Positions 46,790 to 56,899 of a DNA stretch of 64,000 nucleotides are shown piece after piece; the stretch's first letter is position 1; each line of letters begins with the position of its first letter. Made by a program: the position numbers and the translations under genes. This stretch comes from Ophioderma brevispina (taxonomy: Eukaryota; Echinodermata; Ophiuroidea; Amphilepidida; Ophiodermatidae). The stretch is from NCBI GenBank assembly GCA_023653785.1, contig JAMKCH010019900.1, positions 1-64,000 of the forward strand, given 5' to 3'. Below the pieces are notes generated by a model. It saw only the letters and a program-made list of their open reading frames with translations, searched no databases and was not told where the DNA came from.

Positions 46790-46981
46790 GACCGTATTCA
46801 ATATGACGTGAGCCACCAGACATGTTGGTGGACAAGATACATACATTCCAGGACTACAATACATTAAGCTGTCAATCGATCCATATTTAGCGATTGCACA
46901 GGGATCATTGACAGGTGAATGTATTGTAGTACTGGAATGCGTCTATTTGTCCACCAACATGGCTGGCTATTGAATACGGTC
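46790..46981. mobile_element. Palindromic MITE, TA target (family 1, copy C)
   Basis: GACCGTATTCAATATGACGT...GAATACGGTC is flanked by TA on both sides (46788-46789, 46982-46983). It shares its full length with the copies in the LRR-exon duplication. It sits in the intron upstream of CUB 1. Bases 46511-46789 hold nothing else. Confidence 0.88.
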
Positions 46982-47089
46982 TATAGGTAAAGCATTTTAT
47001 GAACTTAGCCAAATCGTTCAAAAATAATAATGAATCTTTTAATCTGGTCTCAACAGAATCCTGAAATACTCTACTCATTCACTGAACCC

Positions 47090-47254
47090 AATTTTGGGTA
47101 GACGTTTCATATAGAAGTCCCATTGATGCAAATGAGGTATTGCCATTCATTCCGTCAAGCGCTACTGCACAACGTCATACAGCGCATGACGGAATCGATT
47201 GTAATACATAATTTGCATCAATGGGACTTCTATATGAACGTCTACCCAATTTTG
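47090..47254. mobile_element. Small palindromic MITE (~165 bp)
   Basis: AATTTTGGGTAGACGTTTCATATAGAAGTCCCATTGATGCAAAT-type left arm (47090-47133) pairs with the right arm (47211-47254), and a second pair (TTCCGTCAAGCGC / GCGCATGACGGAA) is inside. Bases 47255-47931 are intron without a supported frame. Confidence 0.85.
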
Positions 47255-47931
47255 TGATGATTTTCTTTTGGTGTCGCAGACCAAGTTTTCTTGTAAGTCC
47301 ACCATCGTCTTGTCCTACGTGCAACAAGGCATACGGGCTATATTTAACAGAAAGAGCGTGCGTTTGATGATAAACAGAGATTGATTTACGCCCGGCCGGC
47401 GTCCAACCGTTGAATTGGGCGTGCAAAAATGGGTGTATTTTTGTGAGATAATGATATTATAACCTAATGAATAATAATCGTTCTTCGTTGCAGTCTTTGT
47501 TGAGGTCAACAATCAGGCCCAGTGTGCCTAATTGTAACATTCAGCACTCGCGGACGACGTTTTCATCGATCTTATAAATGTTTAAGCGCATGTGTAGGTT
47601 AAAATAAAAACATGGTGAGACTTCTTGAACGCTTTGGATATGCATTTCGAAATTACGCTGTTTTTTTATGAGAGGTAAGACCTCAAATATCTACATATAA
47701 GGTTTCATAGGAATAATAACATACTCAAGCATGGAAATTTTACACACTTAATAGGCAAAGAAGTGTCACACAACAGGTAACCTTCTCCCTGAAATGACGT
47801 CATTTATTAAATTTGATGACGAATAAAAATGACACTTTCTTGCATAGGGATTTAACAATTTAGAAGTTTTAAAGATTTTTAAAGACTCTTTCTCAATTCA
47901 ATTAATTTTCCCAAAATGTACAGATGTAAAC

Positions 47932-47965
<34 letters not shown>

Positions 47966-49530
47966 AAATTAATAAAGCGCACATATCCGCCAAAGAAAGG
48001 CGCTCAAGGCGCAATGACAATATAACTTAAAATTTAACATCCAAAACCATATTAAAAAGATACAATATATATACATCATAAACAATTTTAAAAATTACAC
48101 AAACATATGAAAAAAAAATGATGAAATGCTGCATTAAATAGACACACATAATATAATACATCATGAACCACATAAATACAATCAGAAAATATAACATTAC
48201 AATTTTTTTAAAAGCATCATTAAAAAGATGTGTTTTAAGATTTTTCTTAAATTGCATCAGGGTATTGGACGATTTGATGTGAAGTGGGAGCTTATTCCAG
48301 ATACGTGGTGCTGCACACGAGAAAGATCTATCCCCCCAGGAATGATAAGATTTTGGAACGACCAGATTCATTTTATTAGAAGAGCGCAAAGTTCGTGAAG
48401 GATTGTATGGCTGTAATAAATCATCAATATATGCCGGTGCAACACCATGTAAGGATTTAAAAACAAAAAGCATCAATTTATAAAAGCTTATAAACAATCC
48501 TGTAGTTCACAGGTAACCAGTGCAATTCACGTAAAATAGGAGTAATGTGAGTGAATTTCCTAGAGAGGGTAATAACCCGAGCAGCTGAGTTTTGTACGCG
48601 CTGAAGACGATTTATTTGAGTTTGAGGGAGACCAAATAAAAGTGAATTGCCTGCATCTAAGCGTGAGGTCACAACAGAGTGAATTATTTGTTCTGCAGCA
48701 TGAGCATTAAGATATTTTCTGATTTTTCCTGTGTTACGGATATGAAATGATGCGGATCGAACAATATTAGAAACGTGGGATAAGCGACATAGAAGAGTCA
48801 AAAATGGTACCAAGATTACGAGCATGCGCTGCTGGAGTAATTATTGATTCACCAATTTGGATATGAGGAATTGAAACCTTTGAAAGTTGTTGATGAGATC
48901 CAATTAATAAAAACTCTGTTTTGTCATCATTGAGTTTAAGAAAGTTATCTTGCATCCATGCACGGATCTCTGTAATACATGATTCAACACGTCCAATGCC
49001 CTGATCAGCAAAATGCTGTGAAGGTTTAAAAGAAAAATATAACTGTGTATCGTCAGCGTAACATGGTAACTAAGATCATGTTTGGCAATGATGTCATGAA
49101 CAGGATGTGTGTAAACTGTAAACCACAATGGCCCAAGAACTGAACCTTGTGGTAATGAAAAATCATGGATGACTGGATTTGACGAGGACCTATTTATGCG
49201 GACATATTGTGGTCTATCATGTAAATAAGACCGACACCATTTTAAAGCGTTACCATGGACACCGACGATATCGTGAAGTCTTTTGAGCAAGATAGATATT
49301 ATGGTCAACTGTATCAAAAGCTGCGCTAAGATCTAAAAGGACTACAGCAGTGACCCGTCCCTCGATGATAAAATATCATTTTGAACGCGCAAAAGAGCGG
49401 ATTCGATGCTATGCTTTGCCTTGTATGCAGATTGAAACTTATCGGAAAGACCATTCTTGATGATAATATTATTCAATCTTGAAGCCACAATGCGCTCTAT
49501 GCATTGTATGTTTTTGTTAGCTTGCTTGTT
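47932..49530 (-). pseudogene. CR1-like LINE remnant (reverse transcriptase domain to 3' tail)
   Basis: Minus-strand relic of a CR1-type non-LTR retrotransposon. Blocks in order are ERIVASRLNNIIIKNGLSDK, VVLLDLSAAFDTVDHN (RT motif A), YVRINRSSSNPVIHDFSLPQ and GSVLGP (motif B), then YADDTQLYFSFKPSQHFADQ (motif C, near 49067), and FLKLNDDKTEFLLIGSHQQL. Further on are VTSRLDAGNSLLFGLPQTQI, TPILRELHWLPVNYRI and WGDRSFSCAAPRIWNKLPLH. The 3' end has GCGCCTTGAGCGCC, GGATATGTGCGCTTTATTAA and an (ATT)n tail. At least three frame breaks (near 49310, 49070 and 48800-48490) make it inactive. The endonuclease region is missing, so it is 5'-truncated at about 49530. It lies in the intron between the signal-peptide and CUB 1 exons, on the same strand as the gene. 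Confidence 0.92.
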
Positions 49531-49593
49531 TTTTTTTTTAATTTTCTGTTACAAAGTACAGTAAATTAGAGTCGCCGAAGCAAAACAATGTCG

Positions 49594-50564
49594 TTAACAC
49601 TTAAGTGCATAAGGGGGGGTCCATTTGAACCCAGGATTTCGTTTTTCGCGCAACATGTTTTAAAGCTAAATTATTTTTGCCCAAGATTTTATGCAATTGT
49701 CTAAATATCGTGCATATTTTGGTGCAAAAAATTCAAATCGGTCACGGCGTTTTATACTCATTAGCATAAAAAGCATTTTGGGGACGCTTCTCAAAATTTG
49801 TTTTGCCCATAATATCGGACCAGAATAACATTTGTGATTTTTTTTATTTCAGCAATGTAATTGTATTGATGTCCTACTGTTATGAGCCAGATTTATGGAA
49901 AATGTCCATGAAAGTGGGTTTTGTGTTTAAATTGTGTATAAATGTGTGAACAACATTGCTCCGATATATATTTCAGAATTACTTCAGAAGTACATTCCAA
50001 CTCGTTCTTAACGTTCTAGTAACATGCTTCTTCTGAAGGAGTCCAGATCCAATAGGATGTGGGGTGATAGATCATTTGCCATTGCTGCCCCCCGCTTGTG
50101 GAATGAACTGCCATCTGAGCTCAAAACTGCTCAGTGTATTACAACATTTAAGAAACTGTTAAAAACATATCTCATGCACAAAGTTTTTCAATAATGTTTA
50201 AGTTATTGTCCATTTTGCATGTTCTGTAGTTTTTGATATTGTGTTTTGTATTTTTGTTTCATTGTGCGCCTTGAGCACCCAGCAGGGTGGATATGTGCGC
50301 TTTACAAGTCGCATTATTATTATTATTATTATTTATTATTTCCATTTTTGGGAAGAAGAATTGGGTAGGCGTTTCAAAAACCGCCATTTTGAATCTGTAC
50401 AAGCGATTGTCATTTTTTCCTGTTATGTGGTCATGTTGATGTACCCTGTCAATGACTAGAGTTTTGGTAAAAAATCACAATGGCAAAAAGGTTTTCAGAG
50501 AGGGGTCCACTTTGCCCCCCGCACCAACGGGAGTGTCAAAGACATTATGCACTTTAAGTGTTAA
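49594..50564. mobile_element. TTAA-ended TIR element interrupted by a CR1 fragment
   Basis: The left end TTAACACTTAAGTGCATAAG, then GGGGGGTCC, is matched inverted on the right (AGGGGTCCACTTTGCCCCCC and TTATGCACTTTAAGTGTTAA). A CR1 3' fragment (49944-50334) sits inside it, so the TIR element is the older insertion. Confidence 0.75.
49944..50334 (+). pseudogene. CR1-like LINE 3' fragment nested in a TIR element
   Basis: The frame reads NNIAPIYISELLQKYIPTRS, a stop, then KESRSNRMWGDRSFAIAAPR, LWNELPSELKTAQCITTFKK and LLKTYLMHKVFQ stop (about 50190). This is the C-terminal end of a CR1 ORF2, followed by GTGCGCCTTGAGCACC, GGATATGTGCGCTTTAC and an (ATT)n tail. Its protein end is like that of the neighbouring CR1 but clearly diverged, so the two are separate insertions of related families, placed head to head. 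Confidence 0.88.
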
Positions 50565-50584
50565 TGCTTTCAAAACATTTTTAA

Positions 50585-50800
50585 AAATAAAGTTTTGGTG
50601 GAAATTTTTGGATAACCAAGGAATTGAGCAGATAGAATGGCCATCGAAGTCACCAGACTTGAAGCCAATTGAATATCTCTTTGCCTATCTTAAACAAGAA
50701 GCAGACAAAAACTTTAGCAGCTGAATCCTGGAAAACGCGTGGTCAAATCGACCAAGGCCATGTCAGAAATTTGATCAACTCCATTTCTCCAATGTGTACT
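50585..50800 (+). pseudogene. Tc1-like transposase C-terminal fragment
   Basis: The frame gives WWKFLDNQGIEQIEWPSKSP and DLKPIEYLFAYLKQEADK, the block around the last catalytic acidic residue of Tc1 transposases (WPSxSPDLNPIEHLW). After a one-base shift, ESWKTRGQIDQGHVRNLINS follows, the usual C-terminal tail. The rest of the protein is missing. It starts 20 bp after the right TTAA of the neighbouring TIR element. Confidence 0.75.
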
Positions 50801-51363
50801 TCGCAGAAAATTAAAAACAAACAACCCGTTTTGTTTTGGTTGAGTGATTCTAATTTCTCCGATATTATTGTACTTTGGAGCAAATTAAAAACGTAATTCT
50901 AGGCTTCGGACATAGTCTACAGAAATCTGAAAGTCACAAAAAAAAGCTTCCTGGTACAAAAAAAACCCCGCAAGACATGGTCGAAACCTATGAAGGTCCA
51001 ACCAACTTGATCTCCCGAGATGTAGAACTAGCAGGTATAGGAAATCTACAATCCCTGCTTTGGTTGACAGGCTAAATGCTGATATTTTTAGTGTTTGATC
51101 TGGTTGCAATTTCGTATTTGTATTTTTCATGTATTTGAGTGCAATTGTTAACCAGCACTTGCTGTATTTCTGGGTTTTAATACTCGCATTTCTTACCAGT
51201 TTTAACTACTCATTAAATCTGAGGAAGAAACACACATTGCACACTATATAGAACAATCATTTATAACATAACATGCACGGGCACAATTCTGAAACAAAAC
51301 CTCAAAGCTTGTTTGTACCTTTATGGTAGCCTTTTCCAGAAATGTCTCTGTGAGGATGTAGTA
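50801..51363. other. Intron, no gene seen
   Basis: No recognised element. Frames on both strands at 50875-51130 overlap each other and are unsupported. Confidence 0.45.
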
Positions 51364-51525
51364 GGCTTATTATATTCGACGAAACGAAACGAAACGGGCT
51401 CAGTGCACCCATTGGATTACACGCTTTATTCCGTTATCATATATACATTTTACAATATGACGGAATAAAGCGTGTAATCCAATAGGTGCACTGAACCTGT
51501 TTCGTTTCGTCGAATATAATAAGCC
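51364..51525. mobile_element. Palindromic MITE with GGCTTATTATATTCGACG ends
   Basis: The left arm GGCTTATTATATTCGACGAA, with an AAACG run and GTGCACC, pairs with GGTGCAC...TTTCGTTTCGTCGAATATAATAAGCC on the right. The centre holds ACGCTTTATTCCGTTATC/GACGGAATAAAGCGT. A related, diverged copy lies at 61193-61343. Confidence 0.85.
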
Positions 51526-51751
51526 ATGTAAATAAATCACCACCTTCCAAATTTAGCATACATGATATATTACAAACAATTATGCATGATAAAACTTGCA
51601 TGATATATTACAACTATACGTTCTCTGTTTCGAATATTTTCTCTAGTTACATACAGAAATAAAATAAAGTAATATTTTTATCAACAAAATTGAGGATAAT
51701 AAAACATTCCGACAATACTGTAGGATTACAGTTGACATGTTAATTCGCGAG

Positions 51752-51923
51752 CCGGTGTGGCAGGAGATATAGTCCTCCGGCCTCACAGTCCGGGAACAAT
51801 GGTGAACAATAGGGCAATCGATTCAGTTGACTCTTCACGCAACATTAGTTTCACGCTTTATTCCGTTGTCGTCTATGGAACCCGGACTATGATACCTGCC
51901 GGACTAAGATTACTTTCACACCA
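51752..51923. mobile_element. MITE family 2, copy 2
   Basis: Inverted relative to 41534-41706. GCCGGTGTGG...TCACACCAG ends are degraded, but the interior is close (GGTGAACAATAGGGCAATCG, ACGCTTTATTCCGTTGTC). Confidence 0.8.
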
Positions 51924-52163
51924 GAATGGAGTTGTCAAAAATTCCTCCCCTGAATGCAATGGGCGATGGAAAATATTGATCAACGTATCAGTCATTAGCT
52001 TGGTCACGCATAAATACTTTTATTATGGTTCCATTATCATTGACAAATTTCATTAAAAAATAGATATTTAAATAACCCAAAGACCGTTGCGTGTATGCAT
52101 CAAGGTGCTTTTTTTAATAAAAGTTTTTGAGTTTGGTAATAAAACTGCTGATGTTTGGCATAC

Positions 52164-52246
52164 CTGACATGAACAAGCTTGAGTCAAGTCGGAATAGAAG
52201 CAAGTTACATGTTTGTCGAAAAGAATAAGATTCTTGTCACAATTTT
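52164..52246 (-). CDS. Candidate small Cys-rich exon (uncertain)
   Basis: Acceptor TTTTATTTCAAG and donor ATGTCAG|GTATGC enclose 83 nt. Entering in phase 1, as required after the signal-peptide exon, it reads (E)NCDKNLILFDKHVTCFYSD and LTQACSCQ with no stop and four cysteines. It leaves in phase 0, however, while CUB 1 enters in phase 1, so at least one more phase 0-1 exon would be needed and I did not find it. The cysteine pattern is not LDLa or CUB. It may be a false exon. Confidence 0.3.
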
Positions 52247-52446
52247 CTTGAAATAAAATTTTTAATGCATGCATAACAAAAATGTGCATCGTGGTAAATA
52301 ATTTTAATTGAGTTAGTAGTTCGGTGTTTTAATACAGAGAGAAAACAATTCTTCAAATCTTAAAAAACACTATTATTATTACACTTCAACATAAATGCTA
52401 TATGCGAAATAGAGCATCATTTCTCATGAACAAAATCATGCTATTT

Positions 52447-52680
52447 CATTGGGTGATTCCTACTACACGTGCTATTCCCCGAGGAAAATAGATCGAACTG
52501 TTTCTCTACAGCCCCGTCGCCAGAGTCACAGTAAGATTTATATCGCGAAATAGAGCTCACTATTTTTTCTTGGTACTGACTACGGGCCTATTACCCCTCA
52601 CCCAGTACCTCGGGAAAATAGTGTGCCCTGTTTTCCAACCATGTACTATTTGTATAATATCATAGTTTAATTACATGTTG
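52447..52680 (+). repeat. Dispersed repeat, copy 2 of 2 (partner 1618-1900)
   Basis: It shares the same order of blocks as 1618-1900 (CTATT.CCCGAGG, TGGTACTGACTACGGGCCTA, ATAGTGTGCCCTG, AACCATGTACTATTTGTAT). Bases 52681-53179 are AT-rich intron with nothing recognised. Confidence 0.65.
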
Positions 52681-53179
52681 GCGCATTCAGTTTTCAAAAT
52701 ATATGAATTACACGATTAGATATAAGGTTTTTAATGTGGAAAAAGTGTGGTTAGTAAACTCAAATGAAACGACTAGCAATGTTAGGAGTGTACCATTGGA
52801 CTATTGACAATTTGTGTACCTGATACTACCTAGATGTATATTAAAACTCTTTCTGAACCACTTTTCAAACTAAACAGAACTAGTATTTTAAAAGACACAA
52901 GTACGTAACATTGTCAATTAATTTTGTCTTATAAAACTCGGAAAAATCTTCAGAAAATCTCTACCACATAAAATTAAAAGAAAAAAAAAACATTTGAAAA
53001 CTAATGAGAACAATGGTTAAATATGAGTCCCAACTTCGTTTCACAAATCAGGTACAATTATTTGAAATAATTTGATCATATGTTATGTAGTAGTTATAGA
53101 TTTTAATATTCCAATCTATTTTGGAACATTTAAAAGTGTTAAAGTTACTATATTAACATATTTATACTGAAAACATATA

Positions 53180-54106
53180 CACCTGGCACAAAAAGTATCT
53201 CGGCATGTTTTTCGATCTGTACTGTGCCAAAGTCAGATCATTTTGAAAGTTTTCGAAATATACAGTTTATTGCCTAGGTCTTGTTCTTTCATTTAACACC
53301 TCGCTTGTAAAAAAGCGTACAGAAATGGCTGAGATAGAACGCCCGAAAGACGCAAACCCCAAAACCAAAAGTTGCAATTTTTGGATTTTTCAATGGGCAT
53401 TGCAGCGTACTGGGACGAACACGGGGACCACAATCAATGATTGCAAGTAGCCTTTCTCGTTCATTCAGTCGGAAAACCTCTTCGTGTAAAATCAATACAC
53501 ACGTATTATTCCGTTGTACCACACAGTGACCATTTTTTTTTTTTTTTTTTTTAACATAGTTTTTCTCTCCAGATTTTGTTCTCGATAATCTAAGTTTATC
53601 TAGATATACACGGTTTTTCTAGATAAACAGTTTTCCTCTCTAGATAAACATAGTTTTCCTCTCTTGATAAACTAAGTTAGATAACTAACTGAGATAGAAC
53701 GCCCGAAAGACGCAAACCCCAAAACCAAAAGTTGCAATTTTTGGATTTTTCAATGGGCATTGCAGCGTACTGGGACGAACACGGGGACCACAATCAATGA
53801 TTGCAAGTAGCCTTTCTCGTTCATTCAGTCGGAAAACCTCTTCGTGTAAAATCAATACACACGTATTATTCCGTTGTACCACACAGTGACCATTGAAAAA
53901 TCCAAAAACTGCAACTTTTGGTTTGGGGGTTTTGCGTCTTTCGGGCACTCTATCTCAGCCATTTTTGCACGCTTTTTATAAGCGAGGTGTTAAATGAAAG
54001 AGCAAGACCTAGGCAACAAAATGTATATTTCGAAAACTTTCACAATGGTCTGACTTTGGCACAGTACTGATCGAAAAACATGCCGAGATACTTTTTGTGC
54101 CAGGTG
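53180..54106. mobile_element. TA-flanked TIR element with ~220-bp inverted arms
   Basis: The left end CACCTGGCACAAAAAGTATC and the right end ...GTGCCAGGTG are exact inverted mates, and the complementarity continues about 220 bp (CCTAGGTCTTG, TTAACACCTCGCTTGT, GACGCAAACCCC). TA flanks both ends, as in Tc1/mariner elements. Inside, about 205 bp (GAGATAGAACGCCCGAAAGA to CACACAGTGACCATT) occur twice in direct orientation (53330-53534 and 53690-53894). They are separated by a T run and TCTAGATAAAC repeats. A diverged one-arm copy is at 61489-61730. The internal minus-strand frames contain no transposase motif. Confidence 0.85.
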
Positions 54107-54288
54107 TATTAATAACCTTACACTCACACCAGAGAACTCCTGATGCCCTCGTTGAAGGTAAATTATTTTTTTTAAATGTGTGATTAACGTGCAATTTTGT
54201 TTCAATTTCGTGAAATATGAGAGCGTATGTCTGGAAAATTTTATTGCTTTACCATGCTTTTAAAATACAAGTTATTACACACACGTAC

Positions 54289-54422
54289 CCGAATAGTCTT
54301 CGTCTATGTCGTCGTACATAAAGTAACGCCAAAAACCAAATTGTGCGAAAGCTCCGTAGACTAACAGAGTTACAAGAAATCCAGTTAGCATGTTTTCTCG
54401 ACGTGTAGGCACTCGAAGTTTT
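54289..54422 (-). CDS. First coding exon with signal peptide of the CUB/LDLa/LRR gene
   Basis: The first ATG (54389-54391) starts MLTGFLVTLLVYGAFA followed by QFGFWRYFMYDDIDED and YS. The short N-region, leucine/valine-rich core and AFA|Q give a good signal peptide, so the product enters the secretory route. After it comes an aromatic and then strongly acidic stretch. Donor TCGG|GTACGTGTG leaves in phase 1, fitting the CUB 1 and LDLa phase-1 exons. Upstream in frame there is a TGA (about 54462) and no other ATG. TTTACTCTATATCTCATAG just before 54422 is a plausible acceptor, so a separate 5'UTR exon further right is likely. About 7.8 kb separates this exon from CUB 1. Confidence 0.75.
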
Positions 54423-55251
54423 CTATGAGATATAGAGTAAATAATGACATAATTTCAATATTACTTTGTTTAAAATATTGATACAACTAGACGCGTCTTC
54501 CTTTTCTTTTTGTACAAACTTGACCACAAGTCAAAAAATTTGAACTACAAAAGAGTTGTGTACGACACATGGTTTTATATTAAATTTTGCCCAGTAAAAA
54601 GATTGGAAACAAAGTCCTTGGAGCACATTTATTAACTGGTATAGTTGCATAGTTTAACCATTCTTTGCTTTAGAACCCTCCAGATGAATAGGTGTGCTAT
54701 TCCAAGGGCAATGGAAATACTATTGCCCTAGGTATTCCCAGGGCAATAGAAGTACTATCCCAGGGCAATAGAAGTACCATTGGCCTATAGGTGGTATTTA
54801 TGATCAACATTGCATCCGTACAAATATTGACTGCTCTAGATTCGGGAAATGGTGATGTCTATATGTGATGTGGAGACCGTAGCCTACAGCTTCAACTCCA
54901 CATTACCTCGAGATAGTTTTCACCGTTCCCCTCATGAGCAGTGGATAATAGTACGTGGGAAAGGGCATCCACTTAAAGTCCAGTTGACAAAAGTCATTAT
55001 CCGACTTATTCTGTTATTAGAATGAAACTCCGCCGTCAATTTGGATAAGAGTGCTTCGTAAATTTGCCTTAGGAGTGAAGCGAAATGCTTTTTGAGACCC
55101 ATTAATTGTATCAGGAAAAATGAGAAGGCTGTCCGCAAAGCATTCATTTCTGTATTTCTGCAACCTATTACCATCAATAAAATAGGCAATTGTGATAGAA
55201 GATTGTAAACTGAACTCTTTAAACAACTTTATTTTATATAATTTAAATAAG
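54423..55251. other. Upstream flank of the signal-peptide exon with a ~30-bp tandem repeat
   Basis: At 54694-54786 three degenerate copies of CCCAGGGCAATAGAAGTACT-like units occur. No promoter element or 5'UTR exon can be fixed by eye. Frames at 54932-55226 (minus) are overlapping and unsupported. Confidence 0.55.
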
Positions 55252-56033
55252 TCACACCATTTACGCTCTCATAGCATCTGTACTGCTGGCATACAGCGCC
55301 ACCTATTCCGTTTCCGCATCGATAATTGGCCGGCTATTCTTAGACATGCACTACGTCTTTTGACTCCCTAGAAGCAGAGCGTTGTGTTAAATAAAGGCTC
55401 TGCGATTAGCTTGAACAAGGAATGAAAAAAAAAAAAAAACGGTTTCGCGGTACCTTGGATATCGCGAAATCAAAGAATCAGGTGGTCGATATGATGTTAG
55501 AAATGGGTTCCTGACAAAAAAGACCAATTAGCTCACTAGTTTTGTAAGCCTGGCGTGTGGCATGACTTGATAGTAGCAATCGAGAATTGAGCCAGTTGAA
55601 CAGGTAAGAAAATTGCTTGTATGAATCGTATTTTTCACGTTTTTTCGTTTTTTTCCAAAAATAAACCTATATTATAAACTAGTCAGCTAACTAGACAATT
55701 TAGTTAGAAATATTTTGGCGCGTAAATCGTTACGATAGGCCAAGTATTTTGCGCAATCTCCAGTGTACCGCAATGTACAAAAAATCCAAATCAACGCTAT
55801 CTGACAGAGTTTCCCACCCTCAGCCTACGGCGGTCAGGAAAATAAGTAGCCTGTGTCACAGAGTGCAAAAGATATTATCGAAATTAGTACTGCGCGAGAG
55901 ATTAACGCTATCAGTCCGTCATAGCGAATGCTTGCAAATGAAACTATATCTCAAATATCTCTGGAATACGAAGGGGTTCTATGGAGATTTTTGCATCAGA
56001 GGGTCCGTTACAGAAGCGGCTAGGCCGACCGGG

Positions 56034-56205
56034 GTAGACGTAACTATTGTCGGCCGTACATCATAGTACGGGAAACAATGGTGAAAACAATAGACAAACG
56101 ATTCATTGACTTTTAACGCAACAGTAGTTTCACGCCTTTATTCCCGTTATGTCTATGGAGCCCCGGATCTGGCTCCCGCCGGATTATCTGCTTTCACACC
56201 GGGTA
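56034..56205. mobile_element. MITE family 2, copy 3
   Basis: CCGGGGTAGACGTAACTATT...CTGCTTTCACACCGGG is in the same orientation as 51752-51923. The interior words (GGAAACAATGGTGAAAACAA, TTTCACGCCTTTATTCCCG) are shared. Confidence 0.78.
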
Positions 56206-56305
56206 AACCTCTCAATCAAGAAGATTATGGTAGTGTGAGCTTTATTCCGGTAATGTGTTTATTTAAAGTATTACAAAAAACCGATTTCTGCCAGCTTGAG
56301 TTTCG

Positions 56306-56372
56306 TGGCGTGAAGGTATATGCGCTCGTCTTGTGATCAAAAGGTCCTTGGTTCAAGTCCCACTTCTGAAGC
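56306..56372 (+). repeat. tRNA-like sequence inside the nested insertion
   Basis: A-box-like TTCGTGGCGTGAAGG and B box GGTTCAAGTCC are spaced as in tRNA-derived SINE heads. No SINE body is recognised after it. Acceptor-stem pairing is not convincing. Confidence 0.4.
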
Positions 56373-56899
56373 AAAAATTTTAATCTATTAGTTTGGGACT
56401 AGAGGATTGCCTGAGAAAATTCAAAGTGGCTAAACTGCGATTGCACGGAAAGTATAGGGTTACCTGGTAGGCCCCCAGACGCTTGTGTCCGTTACTTGTT
56501 TTGTTTTGAATATGTTATCCGCTAATTGGGTCTGAACCTATAAAAAAACATAGCGAAGGGAAGGAAAAATTGAACTCGTTTTTTTGTCGCGGGTACTTCG
56601 GTGCTCGCAAACAACGGGAAAAAGGTGAAAAACACGCAATCGCTACGGGCCGCATCCTTTTCCCACAATTGCCTTCGGTATTATTTCAGTCTGCAGAATT
56701 TTAAAAACGCTGGTTTCATTACGCTTTCAATTTTAGAAACGATTACGTACTTACCGGACCGCCCCGTACGCTCAGCTGATGACGAGTGGTGATAACCCCC
56801 TAGGGCAGTGAAAGATTTGCCAAGGTTTGCCAGGATTCAACAATGGGCGGCGCGGTGTGCCAAGACGATACCAATATCCAACTTAATTCATATCATAAT

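Larger units (their letters stand above)
56010..56487. mobile_element. Second-level insertion with GTCCGTTA target duplication
   Basis: GTCCGTTA occurs on both sides (ending at 56009 and at 56495), where the solo copy at 40610-41060 has it once. The ends CAGAAGCGGCTAGG and CCCCAGACGCTTGT are loosely inverted. This is another 8-bp-duplication element, with a MITE of family 2 inside (56034-56205). Confidence 0.7.
55826..56768. mobile_element. hAT-like TIR element inserted in R1
   Basis: The TACGGCGGTC... left end and ...GGACCGCCCCGTA right end interrupt R1. The flanks CCCTCAGC and CGCTCAGC correspond to a single CGTTCAGC in the empty copy at about 44703, giving an 8-bp target duplication. It is homologous over its parts to 40610-41060 but carries a further 478-bp insertion. 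The 105-codon frame at 55749-56066 crosses element boundaries and is not a gene. Confidence 0.82.
55252..56899 (+). repeat. Interspersed repeat R1, copy carrying nested insertions
   Basis: It matches 44100-44814 up to TTTCCCACCCTCAGC (about 55824) and again from CGCTCAGCTGATGACG (about 56769) to TGGTGTGAAG. The intervening DNA is a nested set of TIR elements, listed separately. The homologous A run is shorter (15 against 24). Confidence 0.88.

Noticed and set aside
48027..49317. Intact LINE protein
   Set aside because: The motifs are all there, but spread over at least three frames with breaks near 49310, 49070 and 48800-48490, and the endonuclease is missing.
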